Shown here piece after piece: positions 1 through 5,881 of a stretch of DNA of 17,020 nucleotides; the first letter of the stretch is position 1; every line of letters begins with the position of its first letter. Below the pieces are notes generated by a model. It was not told where the DNA came from. It was given only the letters and a program-made list of their open reading frames with translations, and did not search any database. The position numbers were made by a program, and so were the translations under genes. Source of the stretch: Chloroflexota bacterium (GTDB taxonomy: Bacteria; Chloroflexota; UBA6077); assembly GCA_021806765.1 (NCBI GenBank), contig JAJZQR010000099.1, forward strand, positions 1 through 17,020, written 5' to 3'.

Positions 1-157
1 GCTGGAAGGGTCGAGCATGGGCCGGCTCCCGTTGACTGGCGTGTAGTAGCACCAGTCCGGAGGCAAGCCCAATGCCGACCCTTCACCTTATCTTCATCCA
101 TGAACCACGGTTGAGTGGGGCGCTACCGAGCAGATCCCAGAGAACCTTATCACGGAG

Positions 158-331
158 TTGCAGTGCCCGAACTGCGGCGGCCGGCTGCAGGTCAAGACGA
201 ACAGGGCCACCGGCCACCAGTTCCTTGGTTGCGAGCGCTTCAGCCTGACCGGCTGCGGCCACACGGAGAAGATCCCGGAGAGTCTGAAGCTACGGCTTTC
301 CAGTGCCCCGACCCTTCCGGGAATGGAGTAG
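158..331 (+). CDS. Small topoisomerase-type C4 zinc-ribbon protein, start uncertain
   Basis: The frame encodes about 57 residues with the pattern QCPNCGGRL, then GHQFLGCERF and GCGHTEKIP. This is the layout of the C4 zinc ribbon found at the C-terminus of bacterial DNA topoisomerase I: two CxxC-like cysteines, an aromatic plus GC, and a final cysteine. A role in binding DNA or RNA is the usual inference for a free-standing copy. The frame is open back to 104, but the only usual start codon is the TTG at 158. A better start, ATG 72 with GGAGG at 59-63, lies in another frame, so an upstream frameshift or sequence error is possible. The stop (329-331) is 5 nt before the next gene's ATG. A short open stretch ending at 46 could be the tail of an upstream gene. 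Confidence 0.55.
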   Translation: MQCPNCGGRLQVKTNRATGHQFLGCERFSLTGCGHTEKIPESLKLRLSSAPTLPGME

Positions 332-336
332 GAGAG

Positions 337-732
337 ATGATGCTGATCGACGACGATGGGAATGAGGCGACGCTGGGTGAGGTGCTCGACAGCCTCACGC
401 AGCCGGACTACCTGCATACGCTGGATCGGACGCGGCCCTACGATGGACAGGCGCACACGGACCTGGGCGAGAGAGGCAGACAGCAGGTTCACGGCCTCAC
501 GATGCGTGATCTGCGGGACTGCTTCATCCGCGGCTGTTATGACGCCTCAGGTATCAGCCCCGAGAACTACCCCCGCGATGTCTACGGCCTGCCGTGGGAA
601 GAGATGGATCCCATAGCGGTATGCCAGAACATGCTTTGCTGGGTAGAGAGGTACATGGGGATCTTCCCCAATGTGCCTGACCTTCAAGAAAGATCGCGGC
701 GCATCCTCGAGGCGCTGGAGTCGGAACAGTGA
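337..732 (+). CDS. Conserved phage-type hypothetical protein, 131 aa
   Basis: The ATG at 337 (or 340) follows an AGGAG-like site and comes right after the zinc-ribbon stop. The frame is open further upstream, but that part overlaps the zinc-ribbon gene and looks like shadow. The C-terminal half carries GLTMRDLRDCFIRG, then MDPIAVCQNMLCWVERYMG and IFPNVP. I recognise this general pattern (DPIAV.QN...E..MGIFPN) from uncharacterised small phage proteins but know no function for it. The product is soluble, acidic and probably helical, with no membrane segment. The stop TGA overlaps the GTG start of the ASCH gene (GTGA), which implies translational coupling. Confidence 0.75.
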   Translation: MMLIDDDGNEATLGEVLDSLTQPDYLHTLDRTRPYDGQAHTDLGERGRQQVHGLTMRDLRDCFIRGCYDASGISPENYPRDVYGLPWEEMDPIAVCQNMLCWVERYMGIFPNVPDLQERSRRILEALESEQ

Positions 733-1187
733 AAGCTCTCAGCTTGACCCAGCCCTGGGCGACCTTGATCGGGATAAAGCACATCGAGACCAGGCCCTGG
801 AGCACGAACTACCGCGGCGAGCTAGCCATCCATGCCTCAAAGACGTTCCCGCGATGGGCGATTGAGCTGGCCATACAGGAGCCCTTCAGATCGGCGTTGC
901 TATCGCTCGGGATCAGAAAGCTGTCTGAGCTTCCGTTAGGGGCCGTCATCTCGGTGACCGATCTCTACCGTTGCCGGCCAACGGAGCGCCTGCTCGAAGA
1001 TCCAGTTCTCATGTCCGTCCAGGAGGAGGCATTCGGAGACTACTCGCCGGGCCGGTTCGGGTTACTGCTTCGGCATGAGGTGCGGCTGCCCGAGCCTATC
1101 CACTGCAAGGGAGCGCTGGGCCTGTGGGACGTCCCGGAGGAGACCGTGGCCAGGATCGAGGAGCAGTTGGGACGGAGGTTTAGATGA
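729..1187 (+). CDS. ASCH-domain protein
   Basis: 152 residues beginning MKALSLTQPWATLIGIKH. ASCH-fold hallmarks are visible: a hydrophobic opening strand ending in QPW, then G-x-K-x-x-E-x-R (residues 15-22) followed by W and G-E-L-A-I-H-A, and a late 'GALGLWDVP' strand. ASCH domains belong to the PUA-like superfamily and bind RNA; some are N4-acetylcytidine amidohydrolases (YqfB), others are transcription co-activators. They are frequent in phages. Which activity applies here cannot be told, though the conserved K, E and R fit the usual active-site groove. The GTG start at 729 overlaps the previous stop. The stop overlaps the next ATG as ATGA, so this gene sits inside a coupled chain. Confidence 0.85.
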   Translation: MKALSLTQPWATLIGIKHIETRPWSTNYRGELAIHASKTFPRWAIELAIQEPFRSALLSLGIRKLSELPLGAVISVTDLYRCRPTERLLEDPVLMSVQEEAFGDYSPGRFGLLLRHEVRLPEPIHCKGALGLWDVPEETVARIEEQLGRRFR

Positions 1188-1588
1188 TCATCGTAACCGT
1201 GGAGCTGGCCCCCCAGGGGGATATGGTTCATCGGCGGCATCTTGGCACGGCATTCATCAGCAACGACGGAACCGGGGACCTCCAGCTCGGCAACTACACC
1301 GTGAGGCTCTCCAAGTGGGGCCGGCCCACGGAGACCTGGAAAACTGGAAAGGTCGAAGGCTTCCAACGGAATCGACTGGGGCCCTGGGATCTGCTCTACC
1401 AAGCTCTCAAGGCCACCATGGGCAGCCGGAACGGAGAAGGCGAGATCGACACGACGTCTCGAGCGGTGAGTGGTGGACCCTGGAGTGGGCGGGAGAGGAC
1501 GGGAAGCGCCACCGGGTGGAGAGCCAGTACTACGACCTTCTGCTGTGGCGAGCCGCCGAGGTGGAGATGCGGACCCGAGCTCGCCTAG
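1184..1588 (+). CDS. Conserved phage-type protein with frame change near its end
   Basis: The ATG overlaps the ASCH stop as ATGA. The first about 90 residues are convincing: MIIVTVELAPQGD, then a LGTAFISNDGTGD strand, GNYTVRLSKWGRP, GKVEGFQRNRLGPWDLLYQAL. I recognise this as a small beta-rich protein widely seen in phages and prophages, without known function, normally about 90-100 residues long. After residue about 90 the frame turns into arginine, tryptophan and cysteine-rich shadow (up to 1588), while frame -1 takes on a natural protein character. The true product therefore probably ends near 1450-1470, and the original stop has been lost by an indel or is bypassed by frameshifting. Confidence 0.7.
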   Translation: MIIVTVELAPQGDMVHRRHLGTAFISNDGTGDLQLGNYTVRLSKWGRPTETWKTGKVEGFQRNRLGPWDLLYQALKATMGSRNGEGEIDTTSRAVSGGPWSGRERTGSATGWRASTTTFCCGEPPRWRCGPELA

Positions 1589-1620
1589 AGAGGGAGCGGA
1601 AGGGAGGTGAGGCTAAGTGA
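1459..1620 (+). CDS. Small charged protein or frameshifted C-terminal part, no clear start
   Basis: In the -1 frame relative to the preceding gene, the sequence from about 1462 reads SSGEWWTLEWAGEDGK and continues through RVESQYYDLLLWRAAEVEM to an arginine/glutamate-rich helix, ending EAK at 1618-1620. Composition and the GTGA overlap with the next gene say it is translated. No ATG, GTG or TTG lies within a sensible distance in this frame. Either it is a separate gene whose start was lost by a one-base indel (the GTG at 1466 is one frame off), or it is the tail of the upstream protein made by -1 frameshifting. No classical slippery heptamer is visible. The start given is approximate. Confidence 0.45.
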   Translation, partial: SSGEWWTLEWAGEDGKRHRVESQYYDLLLWRAAEVEMRTRARLERERKGGEAK

Positions 1621-1874
1621 AGACATTCGATCTGGATCCAGAGAATCCCCACCTGGTGGAGGAGCTGCTCCTGAAGCTGGGGCTGGAGCCTACCCAGGCG
1701 AAGCGGGTAATCGATGCGCTCGAAGGCGTTAAGGCGCTGGCCGATGACCTGAGAGAGGTGGGAGTCGAATTCTCCCTTGGGCTGAGGATCGACATTCCAG
1801 ATGAGCTTCGAGTGAAGGCCGAAGAGGATTCGGCCTTCCGCGCGGAATATGGTCCGCAGGGCAGGGGAGAGTAG
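1617..1874 (+). CDS. Small acidic hypothetical protein, 85 aa
   Basis: The GTG start overlaps the preceding TGA (GTGA), so translation is coupled. The product is acidic and helical: DLDPENPHLVEELLLKLG, then an amphipathic helix (QAKRVIDALEGVKALADDL) and a beta-like FSLGLRIDIPDEL. No enzyme motif and no membrane segment are seen. It could be a small adaptor or regulatory protein of the early gene cluster. I do not recognise the family. The stop at 1872-1874 lies 7 nt before the preferred start of the next gene. Confidence 0.65.
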   Translation: MKTFDLDPENPHLVEELLLKLGLEPTQAKRVIDALEGVKALADDLREVGVEFSLGLRIDIPDELRVKAEEDSAFRAEYGPQGRGE

Positions 1875-1881
1875 GGAAGAG

Positions 1882-2304
1882 ATGGCCAGACGAGAGATGG
1901 TAGGCGGTATCCCGATCCTGGATCAGGATCGGATCGTCGCGAGAAAGCGGGAGGCCGCGGTTAAGCTGGTGGTACACCAGTTCCTCGAGGTGACCCAGAC
2001 GGCTGCCCAGATGCCGGAGTGGCCCGGCCTGCAGGCGATCGTCCGGATCGCCCCGGAACTTCGCCAGCTCCCCGCCCTGGTGGCCGTGGGCTTCCAGCAG
2101 GCCATCAACAGCTTCATCCTGGCCGCCTGCTCCGGCAAGGGCACGCAGGCTGGGCAGCAGGATGAATTGATGAAGGCCTTCCTGTTCTTCATGATGGTGA
2201 CCGGAAGAGTCCCGAAACCGGAGATGGTGTCGCCGACGGGACAGATGACGTTCAACTTCGAGATACCCGATCTCGATAGCCTTCAGGGGGCCACCCATAA
2301 CTGA
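1882..2304 (+). CDS. Hypothetical protein at the end of the early cluster
   Basis: About 140 residues. I prefer the ATG at 1882, preceded by GGGAAGAG, over the in-frame ATG at 1849, which would overlap the previous gene. The sequence begins MARREMVGGIPILDQDR, followed by helices (REAAVKLVVHQFLEVTQTAAQM), a hydrophobic central helix around FQQAINSFILAACSG, and FLFFMMVTGRVPKPEMVSP. The FLFFMM stretch is too short to be a sure membrane segment. I cannot assign a function. It is the last gene before the terminator at 2329-2362. Confidence 0.65.
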   Translation: MARREMVGGIPILDQDRIVARKREAAVKLVVHQFLEVTQTAAQMPEWPGLQAIVRIAPELRQLPALVAVGFQQAINSFILAACSGKGTQAGQQDELMKAFLFFMMVTGRVPKPEMVSPTGQMTFNFEIPDLDSLQGATHN

Positions 2305-2328
2305 TGCCACGTCGGAATGAGACAAACC

Positions 2329-2362
2329 AAAGGCCCGGGTGCGCGCTTCGCCCGGGCCCTTT
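2329..2362. terminator. Strong hairpin terminator between convergent operons
   Basis: The arms AAAGGCCCGGG (2329-2339) and CCCGGGCCCTTT (2351-2362) pair along 11 bp with one bulged base around an 11-nt loop. TTTCGTTCGTT follows on the + strand. An A-rich stretch on the left side gives a U-run on the other strand too. It sits 25 nt after the last early gene, with the leftward lysis operon ending at 2494, so it can stop both converging transcripts. Confidence 0.8.
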
Positions 2363-2430
2363 CGTTCGTTGCGCCGGCTGCAGGCCAGCGACTTCGCCGT
2401 GTCAGTCCGCCTTCGTCAAGGAGGCTTCCC

Positions 2431-2447
2431 ATCAGGGGACCCCTGAT
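2431..2447. repeat. Compact perfect palindrome in the convergent gap
   Basis: The sequence ATCAGGGG-A-CCCCTGAT is an 8-bp perfect inverted repeat around a single base. It lies in the 189-bp gap between the two converging operons (2305-2493), which otherwise holds only the terminator and no credible gene. The tight centre suits a protein-binding dyad better than an RNA hairpin, although a six-pair stem is possible. No T-run follows on either strand. Confidence 0.4.
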
Positions 2448-2493
2448 CGGGATCCTCCCCGCGAAAGGCGCGCTCTATCCTGCCCATCCTCTA

Positions 2494-2916
2494 TCATGCC
2501 GAGACGGGTGCTTCGGCCGCGGGCACCTGCTCTGGTGTCGCCGGAGAATCGGGATGGTTATAGGTGGGTCCGATCTCTCTGGACCAGGCCCTTTGCACTG
2601 CCGCTGTCACCGCTCCCTGGATGTCGTCAAATCCCACGCTGGAGATGCCGGCCGCGGTCAGCTCCTTTGTCATCCAGTCTCGGGCCAGCTGCGCTTTTGC
2701 CGTGCCCGCTTGGCCGGCCCCCTCCGCCTCAGCAAACTGCACGGCGGCGGCGGCCAGCCGATTGAGGAACTGCTCCTGTCCGGGGGTAAGGTGCTGGTCG
2801 AGCCATCTCCTGGCCTTCAGGACCAACAGGGACAGGAGCGCTAGCAGGATGGCGCCGGCGAGCTGCACCAGCAGTGGGGCAACCTGGTTAGCCAGTTCGT
2901 GAAGGATTGTGTTCAT
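2494..2916 (-). CDS. LL-H-family holin
   Basis: 140 residues. An N-terminal membrane segment (about residues 12-35, VAPLLVQLAGAILLALLSLLV) is followed by a basic, helical stretch (LKARRWLDQHLTPGQEQFLNRL). Then comes the alanine-rich AAVQFAEAEGAG...KAQLARDWMTKEL pattern typical of the phage LL-H holin family (V..AE...... K...A......L). The tail is proline-rich and disordered. Holins form membrane lesions that let the endolysin reach the wall. It is the last gene of the leftward operon that also carries the amidase. Its ATG lies 29 nt inside the upstream regulator gene, so expression is probably coupled. Confidence 0.75.
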   Translation of the reverse strand: MNTILHELANQVAPLLVQLAGAILLALLSLLVLKARRWLDQHLTPGQEQFLNRLAAAAVQFAEAEGAGQAGTAKAQLARDWMTKELTAAGISSVGFDDIQGAVTAAVQRAWSREIGPTYNHPDSPATPEQVPAAEAPVSA

Positions 2917-3517
2917 GGATCTCTTTCTCCTCAGTCTGAACTATCGCCGGCCGATGCCGGCTCGCCGAGATCTCCCCGTCAAGCTGGCTTGAGCTGGAGA
3001 ACAGGGGGGCGTAGAAGCCGCCGCCTCTGAACGCCACCAGTTTGTTCCACACCTCCTGCCACTCGTTCTCCGCCTCGTGGAACGAGAGCTGCTTCTGCGC
3101 TTCCTTTGGCGTGCCCTTCGCCTCCAGGGCTTCCAGGAACGTCCTGGCCGTCTTCAGCTCCAGCTCCAGCTTGGCCAGTTCCTGGATCTCCTCCGGCTCC
3201 GGGACAGGCTTGGGCATCTCGAAGATCCTGGGCTGTATGCCCTCCAGCCAGGCATCGACCTTCGCCTTCATGCTTTCGGGTACACGGATAAGCTGTCCGC
3301 CCAGCTCCATCAGTTCAACCATCGGCTCCGTCTGTTCTGCCACCGGGGTCTCCTTTCGAATAAATCTTAGGACGCTCCCAAGCTTCCTCTTGCGGCGTCC
3401 CACTATACGTAGGGAGGAGAGTAGCCCCTCCTTTCGCCACCGATAGATGGTTGAAACGTGAACGCCGCTCGCCGCTGCGAGTTCCCTCGCAGTGAAGCAA
3501 CTCTTCGAGTCGCCCAT
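2888..3517 (-). CDS. MerR/excisionase-like HTH protein with long helical tail
   Basis: I place the start at the ATG at 3517, 14 nt after the amidase stop and preceded by GGAG-rich sequence, giving 209 residues. Residues about 8-45 (CFTARELAAASGVHVSTIYR...RKEG) form a winged HTH of the MerR/excisionase (HTH_17) type, followed by a basic wing GRRKRKLGSV. The rest is not DNA-binding: a P-E-S-M-K-A-K-V-D-A-W-L-E-G segment, a proline/glutamate linker, a charged coiled helix (LAKLELELKTARTFLEALEAKG) and a FHEAENEWQEVW region. It may be a repressor or activator of this operon or a factor acting on phage DNA. The C-terminal end overlaps the holin start. Confidence 0.7.
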   Translation of the reverse strand: MGDSKSCFTARELAAASGVHVSTIYRWRKEGLLSSLRIVGRRKRKLGSVLRFIRKETPVAEQTEPMVELMELGGQLIRVPESMKAKVDAWLEGIQPRIFEMPKPVPEPEEIQELAKLELELKTARTFLEALEAKGTPKEAQKQLSFHEAENEWQEVWNKLVAFRGGGFYAPLFSSSSQLDGEISASRHRPAIVQTEEKEIHEHNPSRTG

Positions 3518-3531
3518 CTTGCCTTCTGCTC

Positions 3532-4344
3532 CTACCTCAGCAGCTTCAGCCCGGTTGCCTCCGCAAGGGCCGCCAGTTTCCCCGACTGCACCCACCGGGG
3601 GCCCGGACAGTTGGGGCGGGAGTGCGGGCTGATGTCCTGGTGCCTGAGCAGGTACCGGATGGAGGGATAGCGGCTGATCACCTCCTTCACCACCGCCACC
3701 ACGGCGCTGAACTGCTCCCCCGTGACGATCTGAGTGGGATCGCCCCGATCCTCCGTCTCGATCCCGACGGTATGCCAGTTAGGGTTCTCCTGGTCGCCGT
3801 CCCAGGGCCCGCCGTAGACCATGCCCCAGAGGTTCCCCTCCTCCAGGATCCCCGCGTGCCATGCCGAGTCGCTCAGCTCCACGAGCTGGTCGACGTCGCC
3901 GGCAAGGCTCACTCCGAAGTGGGCGCTCACCTGCGCCGATCGGTTCATGAAGGTGGCCACCGCCCCGGCTTCATAGCCTGCCTCGGTGTGGAGCACTATG
4001 GCGAAGGGATCCCCGTAGGGCCGGCCGGGCCAACAGTTGGGGCTCTGCCACAGGTGCAGGATGGGGCTGGGAACGAGAGGAGCCTCCCAGGTGAAGAGCG
4101 GCCCCGCGTTGGGGCGCTGGTAGATGGCGCCGTCCGGCCCCCTGACCCAGGTCTGATTGCCGTTGGTGAAGGCGGTCAGGTTGTCGCGCTTGCGCCAGAC
4201 CAGGAGGCCGTTGGCGGTCAGCTGCAGGGAATCGTCGTTCTCGGAGTTAAAGTGCTCGTTCTCCTTCGGGTCCCCCACGATGTCGGGGATCTCGTCGTGC
4301 AGCTCCTTGAAGCCCAGCACGAACTGCGGCGCGTCGTCAGTCAT
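3532..4344 (-). CDS. N-acetylmuramoyl-L-alanine amidase (Amidase_2/PGRP fold), endolysin
   Basis: 270 residues from the ATG at 4344, which overlaps the previous stop (ATGA) and has GGAGG upstream; an ATG 24 nt earlier is in frame but less likely. Residues about 110-265 form an Amidase_2 domain. Likely zinc ligands are H119 (IVLHTEAG), H235 (LLRHQDISPHS) and C246 (NCPG). SAHFGV, AWHAG and WHTVGIETE are the usual core strands. It cuts the bond between muramic acid and L-alanine in peptidoglycan. There is no signal peptide, so release would need the downstream holin. Residues about 38-90 form an extra module (GLLVWRKRDNLTAFTNG...TWVRGPDG) that I recall from Chloroflexota proteins. It may bind the cell wall. 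Confidence 0.88.
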   Translation of the reverse strand: MTDDAPQFVLGFKELHDEIPDIVGDPKENEHFNSENDDSLQLTANGLLVWRKRDNLTAFTNGNQTWVRGPDGAIYQRPNAGPLFTWEAPLVPSPILHLWQSPNCWPGRPYGDPFAIVLHTEAGYEAGAVATFMNRSAQVSAHFGVSLAGDVDQLVELSDSAWHAGILEEGNLWGMVYGGPWDGDQENPNWHTVGIETEDRGDPTQIVTGEQFSAVVAVVKEVISRYPSIRYLLRHQDISPHSRPNCPGPRWVQSGKLAALAEATGLKLLR

Positions 4345-4694
4345 TGTCGATGTTCCTCCCTCCAGCAACTGCTACATAGACCGTCCCGAGCCACCTGCTC
4401 TTCGTGCCCGGGGCCGATCAGGATGCCACATTCTCGGCAGTGCACCGTCTTCGTGGTGCCGACCTCATCGACGGCCAGGAGCACCTCCAGCCGCCGCTTT
4501 GCCTGCTCGATCATCTCCCGGTACGGCGGATCCAGAAGCCGCCGCTTGAGCAGCTGCACCGTCGCAGCCCGCGCCCTGCGATCGCCCGATTCGATGTATC
4601 TGATTGCCCGGGCGGAGAGGCCGACGATCTCGCCCATTTGGCGGGGCGATAATCCCAGCATCTGCCGGACGGCCAGCCACTCTTTCCCATCCAC
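4341..4694 (-). CDS. XRE-like HTH protein with C-terminal zinc knuckle
   Basis: 117 residues from the GTG at 4694, which shares its G with the upstream TAG stop. Residues about 6-48 (WLAVRQMLGLSPRQMGEIVG, LSARAIRYIESGDRRA) read as an XRE-type HTH with the R-Y-I-E-S-G recognition segment typical of Cro/C1 and toxin-antitoxin regulators. A helical linker (MIEQAKRRLEVLLAV) leads to CRECG...CSSCW, a CxxC...CxxC zinc knuckle at the C-terminus. The longer upstream open frame is shadow of the neighbouring gene. Its place between the operon's first gene and the amidase suggests control of lysis or lysogeny. The GTGCA-N3-TGYAC dyads upstream of the operon are possible targets. Confidence 0.75.
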   Translation of the reverse strand: MDGKEWLAVRQMLGLSPRQMGEIVGLSARAIRYIESGDRRARAATVQLLKRRLLDPPYREMIEQAKRRLEVLLAVDEVGTTKTVHCRECGILIGPGHEEQVARDGLCSSCWREEHRQ

Positions 4695-5572
4695 TACGGT
4701 TGTATCCCCGTGAGCTTTCTGAGCTCGCCCACGGTCTCCAGCAGCCACGGCTCCCCCTGCGAGATGATCCACTCCAAGGCTCCCCGGTAAGCCGGCTGGC
4801 CCTGCGCCGTCTTTGCGAGGGTTGCGATCAGGTCGGTGTCCGGAGTGGCGCACAGCCCCGGCACAACGTCCTTGAGCATCGGCTGCCCGGCCAGCCAGGC
4901 CGCTCTCTCCTGGGCATTCTTCCCTTTGAGGCCGTTACGAAGGATGGTTGTGGCTAGGTCCATGTCGGTCCCTTCCTCCTGCGGTTGCTGTGGCTGCTCC
5001 GGGGTATCGGTGTCGGTGTCCTGGGCGCTGCCGCTCGGGAGCTGCTGAGCGCCGACGGCGGCGGACAGGCGAGCCATGACCGCGGGGTTCTGAGCTATCT
5101 TCGGGCCGACCACGTTTCCCACCGTGCCCCCTATCATCAGCCCCAGGGTCCGACCCAGCTCCGTGTCGGCCAGGCTTCGCAGATCCGCCAGCCCCCCGCC
5201 CTTGGCGTTCTCCAGCAGCAGGAGCTTCCGCTCCAGCTTGTCGTTCTCCTTCTCCAGCCCCCTGACCTCCCCCTCCAGTTCCTTCACCCGGGCCTTCAGC
5301 TCGTCGATCTGCCTCAGCTCGGAAGCACGCAGGCTGCTGTCGACGATCTCTCGACCCTCTGCTTTGAGTCTCGAAAGGGAGACGGTGTCGTCGTCGCCCC
5401 GCTCGATGCGCTCCAGCTGCTTCGCCATCTGGGCGGTTTTCAGCCTGGTTTGCATCTCCGCGAGCCCCTGGCGTCGCTTTTCTGCCGCTTCGGCCCTGGT
5501 GGGCCGGCCGATCTTCCGTTTCGGCTTCGCGGTTTCTTCGGGCTTTGGGTTCCCGGTGAGCCAGGAGAGCAT
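4694..5572 (-). CDS. Coiled-coil protein with basic N-terminus, first gene of leftward operon
   Basis: 292 residues. The ATG at 5572 follows GGGGGAAAGAG. Order: a lysine-rich N-terminus with GRPTRAEAAEKRRQG (AT-hook/HTH-like), helices to about residue 80, a classic coiled coil at about 85-125 (ELKARVKELEGEVRGLEKEN), then a glycine-rich hydrophobic stretch around 138-160 (LGLMIGGTVGNVVG) that could touch membrane. A glutamine/proline/aspartate linker follows, then a helical C-terminal part of about 85 residues (LATTILRNGLKGKNAQERAAWL). I do not recognise the family. The plan resembles plasmid or phage DNA-binding coiled-coil proteins (KfrA-like) in outline only. The frame stays open upstream through a 7-residue repeat but has no start codon there. 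Confidence 0.6.
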   Translation of the reverse strand: MLSWLTGNPKPEETAKPKRKIGRPTRAEAAEKRRQGLAEMQTRLKTAQMAKQLERIERGDDDTVSLSRLKAEGREIVDSSLRASELRQIDELKARVKELEGEVRGLEKENDKLERKLLLLENAKGGGLADLRSLADTELGRTLGLMIGGTVGNVVGPKIAQNPAVMARLSAAVGAQQLPSGSAQDTDTDTPEQPQQPQEEGTDMDLATTILRNGLKGKNAQERAAWLAGQPMLKDVVPGLCATPDTDLIATLAKTAQGQPAYRGALEWIISQGEPWLLETVGELRKLTGIQP

Positions 5573-5650
5573 CTCTTTCCCCCTGATTTCGATCTGGTTT
5601 CCCGTGGAAAGACCGGCCTTTCCTGCCGATTGGGGTGGGTTCTTGCTGGG

Positions 5651-5686
5651 TTTCGCCTGGGTTTCCCCGACTTTCGCCTGGGTTTC
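5651..5686. repeat. Two 15-bp direct repeats with 21-bp spacing (iteron-like)
   Basis: TTTCGCCTGGGTTTC occurs at 5651-5665 and 5672-5686, exactly 21 bp apart, with a degenerate third trace (ACTTTCGGGG, 5692-5701) at the next period. Two full helical turns put the copies on the same face of DNA, as for iterons or operators. The period is also a multiple of three, so on the minus strand the repeats would encode ETQAKVG-ETQAKPS in frame with the leftward gene that starts at 5572. Confidence 0.6.
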
Positions 5687-5743
5687 GGCCTACTTTCGGG
5701 GTCGTTTCCCCGCCGATTCGCCCCGTGGGGGCTATGATGGATT

Positions 5744-5756
5744 GTGCATATTGCAC
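5744..5756. promoter_or_regulatory. Dyad operator candidate GTGCA-TAT-TGCAC
   Basis: A perfect 5-bp inverted repeat around three bases, in the divergent control region and just downstream of a candidate leftward promoter. A related dyad lies 75 bp away at 5819-5831. The shape and the AT-rich centre suit a homodimeric HTH repressor such as the XRE-like protein of the leftward operon. Binding is inference. Confidence 0.45.
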
Positions 5757-5766
5757 CAATGCCAGC

Positions 5767-5795
5767 ATGGTAGCCGGATCGTGAACAGCTTGCAA
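5767..5795 (-). promoter_or_regulatory. Candidate sigma70-like promoter for the leftward operon
   Basis: On the minus strand TTGCAA (5795-5790) and TACCAT (5772-5767) are separated by 17 bp, each matching four of six consensus bases. Transcription would start near 5760, so the dyad at 5744-5756 would sit on the first transcribed bases, a usual place for a repressor site. Confidence 0.3.
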
Positions 5796-5818
5796 GGCTT
5801 GGAATGCTGTTCCTCTTA

Positions 5819-5831
5819 GTGCACATTGTAC
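5819..5831. promoter_or_regulatory. Dyad operator candidate GTGCA-CAT-TGTAC
   Basis: This site matches the 5744-5756 dyad in layout: GTGCA, a three-base spacer, and TGTAC in place of TGCAC. It lies just upstream of a possible rightward TTGACG element at 5841. Two related sites flanking a divergent promoter region are typical of phage switch regions. Confidence 0.4.
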
Positions 5832-5840
5832 ATAGGAGCG

Positions 5841-5869
5841 TTGACGGGAGGGTGGATCTGTGTTGTTCT
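5841..5869 (+). promoter_or_regulatory. Weak candidate promoter for the structural operon
   Basis: TTGACG at 5841-5846 is a good -35 element. The matching -10 position with a 17-bp spacer is TGTTCT (5864-5869), a poor match. A phage or alternative sigma factor could be used instead. The transcript would contain the hairpins at 5882-5932 as its leader. Confidence 0.2.
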
Positions 5870-5881
5870 TGCGTCATCTGC

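Noticed and set aside
2317..2844. Plus-strand open frame across the terminator and holin
   Set aside because: It starts at the hairpin, crosses the holin gene in antisense and has arginine/cysteine-rich shadow composition.
3622..4713. 363-codon plus-strand open frame opposite the amidase and HTH genes
   Set aside because: The minus strand holds clear Amidase_2 and HTH motifs; the plus frame is low-complexity shadow.
5440..5877. Minus-strand frame covering the divergent control region
   Set aside because: Very high S, R and P content, no ribosome site, and it overlaps the dyads and leader hairpins.
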